From: JAWKHR01 sp041394725
GTDB taxonomy: Bacteria > Acidobacteriota > Vicinamibacteria > Vicinamibacterales > SCN-69-37
Length of the DNA: 64,000 nt
Assembly (NCBI GenBank): GCA_041394725.1
Contig: JAWKHR010000023.1
Span: 38,502-102,501, forward strand
Reading direction: 5' to 3'
Position numbers and translations under genes: made by a program. How positions within the stretch are numbered: position 1 is the stretch's first letter; each line of letters begins with the position of its first letter. Below are positions 45,865 to 56,826 of this stretch, piece by piece. The notes below the pieces were generated by a model that was not told the origin of the DNA, searched no databases, and worked only from the letters and a program-made list of their open reading frames with translations.

Positions 45865-47416
45865 CGATCCGGGCCAGCGCCTTCTCCACGACGGCGTCGA
45901 TCTGCGCGCTCGGCGCGGTGAAGTGGTTCGCGATCATCGAGAAGACGTACTTCTCGCCGTCCGGCCCGTCGAGGAACCCGGAGAGCGCGCGCATGTTGGA
46001 GATCGTCCCCGTCTTCGCCTGGACGTGACCCTCGAGCACCGGATTCTTCATCCGTGATTCGAGCGTGCCGTCCACACCGCCGACGGGCAGCGCCGCGAGG
46101 AACGGGCCGCGCAGGGACTCGTCCTTCCAGATCCGCGTGAGGATCGTGACGATGGCGTCGGCCGTGACGTAGTTGTACCGCGAGAGTCCCGACCCGTCGT
46201 ACATCACGATCGCGTCGTCCGCGACGCCCCAGTCGGCGAGCGTCCGGCGGACCACTGCCTTGCCGCCGTCCGCGGTGCCCACGTTGCCGTCGGCGCGCGC
46301 CAGCGTCCTGAGGATCGTCTCGCCGTAGAGGTTCTGGCTGACCTTGAGGAACGACGCGGCGATCGACGAGAGCGGCGCGGACTCGCGCCGCACCAGCACG
46401 CGGCGGCCGCCGGCCGGCGGCGCCTCCGAAAGATCGTCGATGTCCCACGCGCCGTCGCGCACGACGATGCCGCGGTCGAGGAGCGCCAGCCGCAACGCCT
46501 CCACGAAGTAGCGCGTCGGGTTGTCCACCGCGACGGTCTGCACCGCGGCCCGCCCGCCCGCCGGCTGGCTGCCGGTCAGCACCACCCGTGGCTCGCCCGC
46601 CATCCGGAAGACGTCCAGGCTCGCGCGCGATCCCGCGGCGCCGGTCGTCAGCCGGTTGTCCGGCTCCAGGCCATGGCCGGGCGGCAGGATCGTCACCGCG
46701 ACCGGATCGCCGGCCGATGGCCCAGGCGTCGCGCGGACCACGCCGACGTTCTCGTTGTAGATGAGCGCGCCGGTCGGCGTGGCGTAGCCGGCGCTCAGGT
46801 AGTCCCACGCCCACCCGGCGCCGGGCTCCGCGTCCTCGAACGCGTTGTCGTCGCCGATGAGGCGCCCGTCGATCCGGTGCACGCCCGCGTCCCACAGCGC
46901 ATCGGCCCATGCCACGAACACCGACGACGGCCGGCCGTCGGGCGCGCCGATCGTCGGGTCGCCCGACCCGACGACCACGAGATCGCCGTCGAGGCGGCCG
47001 TCCCGGATGGTCCCGGTGGCCTCGAGCCGCGTCTCGTAGCGGAAGTCCCAGCCGAGCCGTGTCGCCGCGACCGACATGGTGACCAGCTTCATGTTCGAGG
47101 CCGGCACGACGTGGGTGCCGGCCATGTGGGTGTAGATCGTGCGCCCGTCGCGGAGGGAGTCCACGCGCACGCCGATGATGCCGCGCGCGAGCACGGGGTC
47201 GGCGAAGATCGCGTCGAGGTCGCGCGCCAGCGTGGACGACGAGGCGGCCACCGACCCGTCCGACGACTGGACGACCGGGGCCGGGACGGCTGCCGACTGG
47301 GCGGCCGACACCGGGCGGGCCGACGACGGGCCGGCCGACGACGAGGGCGACGATGGGGCCGCAGCGCCCAGAGCGACGCCGGCCGCCGCGACGAGAGCCG
47401 GCAGGACGCGCGTCAC
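45830..47416 (-). CDS. dacB: D-alanyl-D-alanine carboxypeptidase/endopeptidase (PBP4, DacB)
   Basis: DacB is a periplasmic class C penicillin-binding protein that trims peptidoglycan peptides. The 528-residue protein has a signal peptide followed by a Ser/Ala/Pro-rich linker to about residue 60. The S-x-x-K motif is PASNMKLVTM (about residue 107), S-x-N is in VSQNLYGET, and KTG is in HVQAKTGTISNMRALSG. The large insertion between S-x-x-K and S-x-N (domains II/III) is present. The ATG at 47416 overlaps the stop of the DUF4340 gene, placing it last in a minus-strand operon with the ABC transporter. Confidence 0.95.
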   Translation of the reverse strand: MTRVLPALVAAAGVALGAAAPSSPSSSAGPSSARPVSAAQSAAVPAPVVQSSDGSVAASSSTLARDLDAIFADPVLARGIIGVRVDSLRDGRTIYTHMAGTHVVPASNMKLVTMSVAATRLGWDFRYETRLEATGTIRDGRLDGDLVVVGSGDPTIGAPDGRPSSVFVAWADALWDAGVHRIDGRLIGDDNAFEDAEPGAGWAWDYLSAGYATPTGALIYNENVGVVRATPGPSAGDPVAVTILPPGHGLEPDNRLTTGAAGSRASLDVFRMAGEPRVVLTGSQPAGGRAAVQTVAVDNPTRYFVEALRLALLDRGIVVRDGAWDIDDLSEAPPAGGRRVLVRRESAPLSSIAASFLKVSQNLYGETILRTLARADGNVGTADGGKAVVRRTLADWGVADDAIVMYDGSGLSRYNYVTADAIVTILTRIWKDESLRGPFLAALPVGGVDGTLESRMKNPVLEGHVQAKTGTISNMRALSGFLDGPDGEKYVFSMIANHFTAPSAQIDAVVEKALARIVSGSGSTAPGS

Positions 47417-48774
47417 TTGAACCCGGCGAGTTCCTTGATGGCCGAGACGATCGAGTCGAAGCTCGCGGCGCCCACCAGCGCGGCGCCGGGCTCGCCGGGG
47501 ATGATCGCCTGGACCGCCTCGCCCGACTTGCGGAACGTCATCCGCTCCTCGGTCGGCGACGCGGCGTCGCCGTAGCGGGCGACGACGACCAGCTGATCGC
47601 CGGTCGTGAGCGGCTTGTCGGTGAAGGACTCGGCGCGCAGCGCCGACAGGCTGCTCAGCATGTCGTTCATCTTCGTCTGGTCCACGTCACCGGCCCCGGG
47701 CGCGGTGCGGCTCCAGACCTCCGGGCCGGGCGAGGCATCACCCGTGGCCGGCGGCGCTTTCTTCACGAAGCTCGCCGTCTGGCCGTTCCACGTCAGGTCG
47801 AGGCCGACCGCGTTGAACGACCGGAACGCGAAGAGGTCCTTCGCGCGGAGGGCGTCCGTGTTGCGCTTGACGTCCTCGACGATCGACGCCTCGACGGTGA
47901 ACACCTGCGGGCGCGAGAGGTCGCGCGCGTAGACCGTGGTGCCGTCCTCGAGCGTCTTGCCGAGCGCGAGCTCGGCGCGCGCGGACCCGGCGCCGACGGT
48001 CACGGTCGCCTCCGGCGTGTCGAGGCCGTAGGTCTTCAGGTCGGCCGTGCCGTCCTCGGCGACCACCGACTTCATCTGCAGCTGCGCGAACCGGCCCATC
48101 AGGCTGTCCACCGCGCTGTCGTCGGCGCGGGCCTGGACCGGCGCGGTCAGCCGCCAGCCCGTGTCGGTCCGCCGCAGGTCGCGCTCGGGCACGCCGGTGG
48201 CCACGAGCGTGAGCGCATCCGCCGCGTCGCGGTCGAACGCGAGCGCCGTCTTGTCGCGCAGGTCGAACGTCGAGCGGTCGAGCGAGCTCTCGAGGTAGCC
48301 GCCGATCAGGAACAGCTTCGGCTCGCCATCGACCCGCGCGTAGAGGTCGGCGCCGGTCGGGTTCTTGTTGCCGACGTCGAGCTGGTGGAGCGTCGCGTCA
48401 CCCTCGCGCGTGAAGGCAATCGTGAACCGCGGCGGGTCGAGGCCGAACGGCGCCACGGCGGCCGGGTTGTCCTCGATGACCTTCTCGATCTCGAGCGACT
48501 CCAGCGTGCTGACGAGCGACGCGACCTGCGCGGTGTCGGCCGGCAGGGCGGCGGGCGCCGTGATCTTCCACGACGACCCGTCGCGCGTGACCGTCGTCGA
48601 CTGGCCGGACGAGGCGTGGATCCGGACCTCAGAGATGACGGCGGTCGACTCGGGGAAGACCTTCGCCTTGGCGTCGGCGGCGTCGGGGTTCTTCGGCGCC
48701 TCGACGAAGTAGATGTAGGCGCCCAGGCCGAGCGCGATGACGAGCAGTGCCAGGAACGATCGTCCGCTTCGCAT
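47413..48774 (-). CDS. DUF4340 domain protein
   Basis: The 453-residue protein begins with a membrane anchor (SFLALLVIALGLGAYIYFVE, residues 5-24) and then a long beta-rich extracytoplasmic part with repeated FGLDPP/YGLDTPEATVTV motifs, characteristic of DUF4340. These proteins typically follow GldF/GldG-type ABC genes, as here. The stop overlaps the dacB start, and the start is 6 nt after the GldG-like gene. Function is unknown; by context it is an extracytoplasmic partner of the transporter. Confidence 0.9.
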   Translation of the reverse strand: MRSGRSFLALLVIALGLGAYIYFVEAPKNPDAADAKAKVFPESTAVISEVRIHASSGQSTTVTRDGSSWKITAPAALPADTAQVASLVSTLESLEIEKVIEDNPAAVAPFGLDPPRFTIAFTREGDATLHQLDVGNKNPTGADLYARVDGEPKLFLIGGYLESSLDRSTFDLRDKTALAFDRDAADALTLVATGVPERDLRRTDTGWRLTAPVQARADDSAVDSLMGRFAQLQMKSVVAEDGTADLKTYGLDTPEATVTVGAGSARAELALGKTLEDGTTVYARDLSRPQVFTVEASIVEDVKRNTDALRAKDLFAFRSFNAVGLDLTWNGQTASFVKKAPPATGDASPGPEVWSRTAPGAGDVDQTKMNDMLSSLSALRAESFTDKPLTTGDQLVVVARYGDAASPTEERMTFRKSGEAVQAIIPGEPGAALVGAASFDSIVSAIKELAGFK

Positions 48775-48780
48775 GTCGTG

Positions 48781-50349
48781 TTACCGCCGGCGCCACCAGA
48801 CCCGGACGGCGTTGGCAAACAGCAGGCCCGGGATGATCAGCATCGCGAGCCACCGCACCAGCGACTGCTGGTCCTGCGTCATCACCAGCGGCCGGTTCTC
48901 GGCGGCCTTCGGGCTGATCGCGATCAGGTTCTCCTGCTGCGCCAGCCAGTTGATCGTGTTCATGAAGATCGGGCCGTTGCCGGGCACGCCGATGTAGCGG
49001 TTCGTGGCGAAGTCGCTGTCGCCGTACACGGCGATGCGCGTCTCGGGCTTCGGTGCGTCGGGCGAGTCCGAGGCGGGGGCGTCGGGCGCCGCCGCGCTGA
49101 CCGCCGCCGCGATCGAGATCGGTCCGGGCGAGTCGCCGCCGTCGAGGTCTTCCTTGGGCTGGCCGCTGGCGTAGAGCCCCTTGATGTCGGTCTCGGCCCA
49201 GCTCTGCGGGCTCGACTCGAGGAAGGTCTGGGCGACGTGGCCGTCGGCGCCGCCCTCGACCGGCACGACCGACCGGGTGAGGCGGAACGCGGTGAACAGC
49301 CGGAAGTTGGCGGTGATCGGGTGCGAGACCGGCATCGCGACGGGGGTCTCGGCGCCGGCGCCGACCATCTGGCCGAGGCCGCTCGCGTCGACGACGATGT
49401 CGTTGCCGACCTTGATGCCCCACTGGCTGGCGAGGCCGATCAGGCTGGCCGGCGAGCTGCGCTGGTCGGGCGTGTCGGGATCGAAGAGCAGCAGCAGCTT
49501 GCCGCCGCGCGAGAGGAAGCCCTTGATGAGGTCCAGCTCGCCCGGCAGCAGGTCGGCGGTCGGCCCGGCCGAGACGATGACCGTCGCATCGTCGGGGACC
49601 TTGCCCGTCTGCGCGAGCGAGAGCGTGCCGACCTCGAAGTTGTCGTTGGCCAGGTCGGCGGTGATGCCGCTGTAGCCGTCCGGGTTGCTGCTCGAGGAGT
49701 CGCGCTCGCCATGACCTTGCAGGAAGTAGACCTTCTTGGCCTGGCCGAGCACGACCTTCTTCAGGGCGTTGGTCAGCGACTGCTCGTCGGCGGCGGTGGT
49801 CCGCTCGGTCCGGCCCTCGTACTCGAAGAGGATGGTCGGCAGCGCCTGCACGCCGGCGCCCTGCGCGCGGGCCGGGTCGCGGTTGGCGTCCACGTATTCG
49901 ACCGAGACCTCTGGCGAGAGGTAGGCGTACTCGTCGAGCTTGTCGCGGTAGACCTCGTCCGCGCCGGTGTCGTGGAACACGGTCACCTTGACCGGCTTGT
50001 CGAGCGCGGTCACCACCTGGCGGGTCTGGTCCGAGACGGAGAACTGGCCGCCCGCGGTGAGGTCCCAGCGCTTGTTCTGGCGGTTGGAGATCCAGTTGAT
50101 GCCGATGAGGATGCCGAGGAACAGGACGACCGAGCCGGCCGTGATCGAGCCGTAGCGGACGTTGCGGCCCTGGAACGACCGGGCGATGTCGCGCCACTGC
50201 GTGAGCGCGTAGAGCCCGGTGACGACGAGGCCGGCGATGGCGAGGCCCTGGGACCAGGACTGGAGGTCGCTGCGGGTGAACCGCAGCGCGACCGCCGCGA
50301 GGACGAGGACGACACCGAGCCAGCCGAGCAACCCGACGATGCGCTTCAC
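48781..50349 (-). CDS. GldG-like ABC-associated membrane protein
   Basis: The 522-residue protein has four hydrophobic segments at the N-terminus (GLLGWLGVVLVLAAVAL, a second around 40, and a third around 72-90), then the GldG/ABC-type_uncharacterised domain: TVFHDTGADEVYRDKLDEY, VEYVDANRDPARA, VYFLQGHGERD and LLLLFDPDTPDQ. A C-terminal helix follows (WLAMLIIPGLLFANAVRVW). GldG is linked to gliding motility in Bacteroidota, but homologs are widespread in non-gliding bacteria. The GTG start at 50349 is 2 nt from the permease stop. Confidence 0.88.
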   Translation of the reverse strand: MKRIVGLLGWLGVVLVLAAVALRFTRSDLQSWSQGLAIAGLVVTGLYALTQWRDIARSFQGRNVRYGSITAGSVVLFLGILIGINWISNRQNKRWDLTAGGQFSVSDQTRQVVTALDKPVKVTVFHDTGADEVYRDKLDEYAYLSPEVSVEYVDANRDPARAQGAGVQALPTILFEYEGRTERTTAADEQSLTNALKKVVLGQAKKVYFLQGHGERDSSSSNPDGYSGITADLANDNFEVGTLSLAQTGKVPDDATVIVSAGPTADLLPGELDLIKGFLSRGGKLLLLFDPDTPDQRSSPASLIGLASQWGIKVGNDIVVDASGLGQMVGAGAETPVAMPVSHPITANFRLFTAFRLTRSVVPVEGGADGHVAQTFLESSPQSWAETDIKGLYASGQPKEDLDGGDSPGPISIAAAVSAAAPDAPASDSPDAPKPETRIAVYGDSDFATNRYIGVPGNGPIFMNTINWLAQQENLIAISPKAAENRPLVMTQDQQSLVRWLAMLIIPGLLFANAVRVWWRRR

Positions 50350-50351
50350 GG

Positions 50352-51120
50352 TCAGCCCCTCCACCGTTCGGTTTCGACGGCCTTGAGCGTCAGGTAGATC
50401 CCGAAGGCGATGAAGCTCAGGTAGTAGACGAGGTGCTTCGTGTCGATGACGCCCTTGCCGAAGTCCTCGAAGTGGTCGGTGATCGACAGGTAGCGGAGGA
50501 TCTCGGCCGTCATCGGGCCGGACGAACTCGCCATCCAGCTCACGATCCAGAAGAAGAGCGCGAGCACGAAGGTCGCCGCGCCGGCCACCATCTGGTTCTT
50601 CGTGGTGCTCGAGATGAACAGGCCCATCGAGATGAAGCAGCTGCCGAGGAGCAGCAGGCCCAGGTAGCCCGAGATGAGCGGCAGGAACTCCGGTTCGGCG
50701 TAGCGGAAGAGGATCGCCACGTAGACCATCGAGACCAGCAGCAGGCCCGCGTAGAGGCCGACGGCGCCGAAGAACTTGCCGAGGACGATTTCCGAGTCGC
50801 GCAGCGGGGAGGTCAGCAGCAGCTCGATCGTGCCCGAGCGCTTCTCCTCCGCGTAGGTGCGCATCGTGACCATGGGCAGGATGAACAGGATGAGGACGCT
50901 GGCGTTGCTCAGCAGCGGGCGGATGAGCCCGTCGTTGACGTTCACGGGCTGCGGCGCGCCGCCGAAGCCGGCCTGCGTGCTCATGCCGGCGAAGTACTCG
51001 ACGTAGGTGCGGAAGAAGACGCCGAAGATGAAGGCGAACAGGCCGAGCATCACCCACGCGACCGGCGACGCGTAGTAGCCCTTCAGCTCCTTCATCGCGA
51101 TCGCGCGGATGTTCTGCAGG

Positions 51121-51128
<8 letters not shown>
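50352..51128 (-). CDS. ABC-2 type transporter permease (GldF-like)
   Basis: The 258-residue protein has six hydrophobic helices and the ABC-2 motif YAEEKRSGTIELLLTSPLRDSEIVLGKF in pieces (EEKRSGTIELLLTSPLRDSE). The first residues (LQNIRAIAMKELKGYYASPV) and overall length match GldF/NosY-like permeases. It overlaps the ATPase gene by 8 bp and is followed by the GldG-like gene, giving an ATPase-permease-GldG transporter of unknown substrate. Confidence 0.93.
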
Positions 51129-52146
<1,018 letters not shown>

Positions 52147-52386
52147 GGAACCACCACCGGTGTGTGCTGTGAATGTCCGGACCGTGTGGGGCCGGAAGGA
52201 TGGTTCTCGGCGCGCGGACGGCACGCCGTTTCGATCATTCGCCTCGAAATCCTATGAGGCGGGCCCACCACTGTCAACTCGCCCGACCATCCGTGACGCG
52301 CGCCCGTGACCGCGTGACGCGCTCCTTCTGAAAAAGACTCCCGGTGTCGTTTTCTGGTCTGTTTCTTGCGCCTCTGGAGTTAAGGG

Positions 52387-52414
52387 TTGACGTATGAGCA
52401 TTTGTTCATATATC
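52387..52414 (+). promoter_or_regulatory. arsR/smtB promoter with 8-2-8 operator in the spacer
   Basis: A -35 (TTGACG, 52387-52392) and -10 (TATATC, 52409-52414) are separated by 16 bp. The spacer holds TATGAGCA-TT-TGTTCATA (52393-52410), an inverted repeat with one mismatch typical of SmtB/ArsR operators. ATG 52423 is within 2-3 nt of the expected transcription start, again implying a leaderless message. Confidence 0.75.
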
Positions 52415-52422
52415 ACTGGATC

Positions 52423-52796
52423 ATGAATGCCACCGACCCCCAGGACCTGACCTGCGCCGAGCGGCACGAGGCCGATCCGCGCTCCCTGGAGGCCCTCCGG
52501 GAGCGACTCCTTGGCGCCGGCACGGTGGCCTCGGTGGCGGACGTCTTCCGGCTGCTCGGCGATCCCACCCGGGTGCGCCTGCTCGACGCCCTGTCGCACG
52601 GGGAGCGCTGCGTCTGTGACCTCGCGCACCTCGTCGACCTGAGCGAGTCGGCCGTGTCACATCAGCTCCGGCTGCTGCGCACGGCCCGGCTCGTCCGCGT
52701 CCGGCGCGCCGGTCGGCTCGCGTACTACTCGCTCGACGACCACCACGTGATCGGCCTGCTGCACGACACCCGCAAGCACGTCGAGGAGTCGCACGG

Positions 52797-52800
<4 letters not shown>
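52423..52800 (+). CDS. ArsR/SmtB-family metal-sensing repressor
   Basis: The 125-residue protein is a winged-helix metalloregulator: FRLLGDPTRVRLLDALSHGE, the alpha-3 metal motif ERCVCDLAHL (about residues 59-68), a recognition helix SESAVSHQLRLLRTARLV and a C-terminal helix with DDHHVIGLLHDTRKH. Cys residues in alpha-3 together with Asp/His in alpha-5 are the pattern of Zn/Cd/Pb sensors such as ZiaR or CadC. It overlaps the P-type ATPase start (ATGA 52797-52800) and has its own operator upstream, so it should repress arsR and the pump until metal binds. Confidence 0.95.
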
Positions 52801-54756
<1,956 letters not shown>

Positions 54757-54799
54757 TCCGTACCCGCGCGCCCCAGCCCGCGTGCCGCGCCGCGCGCCG

Positions 54800-55510
54800 C
54801 ACTGCCACCACCGCGACGAGGGGCTACGCGCGCCCTGATGCGCGTCGACGAACGCATCGACCCGCGCGCCTGGTCCGTCGGCGCGATCGAGACGAACTGC
54901 AGGCCCATCCCCACCCAGCGATCGCTCCACTTGACGCGAGCCGTGGCCTCGAGGTCGGCGCCGGATCCCGGCAGCCGGAACTTCACCTGCAGCGGCGTGC
55001 CCGCCGGCAGCAGGCTCATCGTCCGCACCGCCAGTCCACCCTTGCCGACGTCGAGCGTCACGGCACCCGCGATCGTCTTGGCCGGCGCGATCGCACCGGT
55101 GCGCCCAGCGACACCCGCGAGGCTCGCGCGCCGGTTGAAGTTGTCGGGAAAGAGGAACGGGGCGAGCGACGGCAGGATCTGCGCCCCGGCGGCGTGATCG
55201 TTCATGAACCCGGCGATCCGAGCCCGGCGAGCATCGCGCCACCTGGTCCGCGCCGTGATCGTCGAGGCGAAGACCACCACCGACAGCAGTGCCTCATGAC
55301 CCTGCGTGAGGCTCCGGACGAGCGACGTCGCATCGCCGGCCAGGCCCAGTCGATCGGGACGAGCGAGAGCGGCACGTCAGACCGCCGGCCTCCCGGCGAG
55401 TCCGGCCTCGTCCTCGACCGCCACGTACGGTGATCCTTCGCCGGCAGGCGCCGACGAGCGCTCCCGCCTCCGCGCGGCCGGTACGCGACGAGGACGGTGC
55501 CAGCCATCGC
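54800..55510 (-). pseudogene. PilZ-domain protein, frameshifted
   Basis: On the minus strand the best frame (55280 to about 54850) reads SLAPFLFPDNFNRRASLAG, then GAVTLDVGKGGLAVRTMSLL and PAGTPLQVKFRLPGSG, ending ARVKWSDRWVGMGLQFV. This is a PilZ-type domain of the kind found in acidobacterial and myxobacterial c-di-GMP-related proteins. Upstream (55280-55510) other frames give LVPIDWAWP and SLTQGHEALLSVVVFAS, probably the N-terminal half of the same gene with ATG near 55503. The end near 54800 is uncertain because frames change again after TDQA. The boundaries are estimates. Confidence 0.5.
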
Positions 55511-55669
55511 CGACAGTGTCGACCCACCCGCGATGACGGATTCGTGACCGCGCCGGGTCACGCCCAAAGTCCTGTGTTGCGATCCGGGGGCGATGAAAAC
55601 ATAATCGAATCGCGGCCATCGTCACGGGCCGCGCCCAGCGTCGACCGCGCCGCCGATTGAGGAGAACGT

Positions 55670-55942
55670 ATGGCGACCTGTCCGGAATGCGACGGGCTCG
55701 GCATCGGCGCGACGCCGATCTCGACGAAATGGAACCCGGGATCCACCGGATTGCGAGGATTGCGGCAGCCGCCTGCGCGTCACCAGCATCGATCCGCTCG
55801 AATTCGACGCCGACGAAGATGACGACGACGAAGACGACGACGAGGATGCCGAGGACGAGGAAGAGGGCGACGACGACGGCGATGACGACGCCGACGACGG
55901 CGACGACGACGGCGACGACGAGAGCAGGAGCTGGAGGAGTGA
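55670..55942 (+). pseudogene. LysW-like zinc-ribbon protein with long acidic tail, frameshifted
   Basis: A strong ribosome site (TGAGGAGAACGT) precedes ATG 55670. The frame opens MATCPECDG, and pieces in other frames give DADLDEMEPG, DCEDCGSRLRVTS-like and IDPLEFDA, together the CPxC...CxxCG layout of LysW-type carrier proteins. The following 110 bp encode an almost pure Asp/Glu tract (DEDDDDEDDDEDAEDEEEGD and more). A second frame then reads EQELEE and TGA at 55940-55942. LysW normally carries lysine or arginine intermediates on its C-terminal Glu; such a long acidic tail is unusual. At least three indels separate the pieces. larE follows directly. Confidence 0.6.
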
Positions 55943-55983
55943 CGCGCGCTTGCATCGGCATCCGCCGACCCGCAGGAAGAAGC

Positions 55984-56778
55984 GTGAAACCGCTGCTCGA
56001 CCGGCTCGCCGCGCTCGGAAGTCGTCATCGTCGCCTACAGCGGCGTGGACTCGGCATACCTGTGGCGTGGAGCCGCGGCAGCGCTGTGTCTCGGGGCGGA
56101 GCGCTCGCCGTCACCGCCGACAGCCCGAGCTACCCCGACCGCCACCGCGCCATGGCGCTGCGCATCGCGCGCGACTTCGCCATCCGCATGAGATCGTGAC
56201 GACGCCGAGCTCGACCGGCCAGTACCGCGCCAACGCGCCCGACCGCTGCTATCACTGCAAGCACGAGCTCTACGACGCTGACGGCGCTGGCACGGGGCCG
56301 CGGGTTCGCCGCCGTCGCCGACGGCGGCAACGCCGACGACCGCGGCGACTACCGGCCCAGGCGCCGGGCCGCCCACGGATTCGGCGTCATGAGCCCGCTC
56401 GACGACGTCCGGCCTCACCAAGCGCGACATCCGCGACCTCTCACACCGGGCCGGCCTGCCGACCTGGGACGAGCCGCGTCCGCCTGCCTCTCGTCGCGCG
56501 TCCCGTACCACTCCGAGGTCACGCCGGAGAAGCTGCGCGCGATCGAACAGGCGGCGCTCCGACAGCTCGGGTTCCGCGACGTCCTGCGCGTGCGGCATCA
56601 CGGCGCGGTGGCGCGCGTCGAGCCTCGGCCGGGACGAGATGGCCCGCGCGGTCGAACCCGACACCGCCCGCGCCATCGACCGTGCGATCCGGGACGCCGG
56701 CTTCCAGTGCGTCGCGCTCGACCTTCGCGGCTACCGGCTCGGCAGCCTGAACGAGGCATCGTCCTCCAGCCGGTGTAG
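55984..56778 (+). pseudogene. larE: ATP-dependent sacrificial sulfur transferase LarE, frameshifted
   Basis: LarE makes the thiolated nickel-pincer nucleotide cofactor by donating sulfur from its own Cys, or from a CoA/cluster source in other variants. Reading across frames gives KPLLDRLAALGS, VAYSGVDSAYL-like PP-loop sequence, LAVTADSPSYPDRHRAMALR, YRANAPDRCYHCKHELYDA with the CxxC typical of cluster-type LarE, SACLSSRVPYHSEVTPEKLR, LGFRDVLRVRHHGAVARVE and LRGYRLGSLNEA. The conserved end IVLQPV stops at 56776-56778. About eight frame changes occur in 795 bp. Protein conservation despite this argues for base-calling indels, not old decay. No larB or larC is nearby. Confidence 0.7.
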
Positions 56779-56826
56779 ACGTCATCCCCGCGTATACCAG
56801 ATCGGTCCGCCAGAGGCGGGCTGATC

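Noticed and set aside
47353..50397. Plus-strand ORF of 1014 residues opposite DUF4340 and the GldG-like gene
   Set aside because: Antisense shadow with Arg/Asp/Val-rich sequence and no recognisable motif; the minus-strand genes are coherent.
52147..52386. Additional small gene in the divergent gap between the ABC ATPase and arsR
   Set aside because: No frame with a ribosome site and plausible composition; only promoter elements near 52387 stand out.
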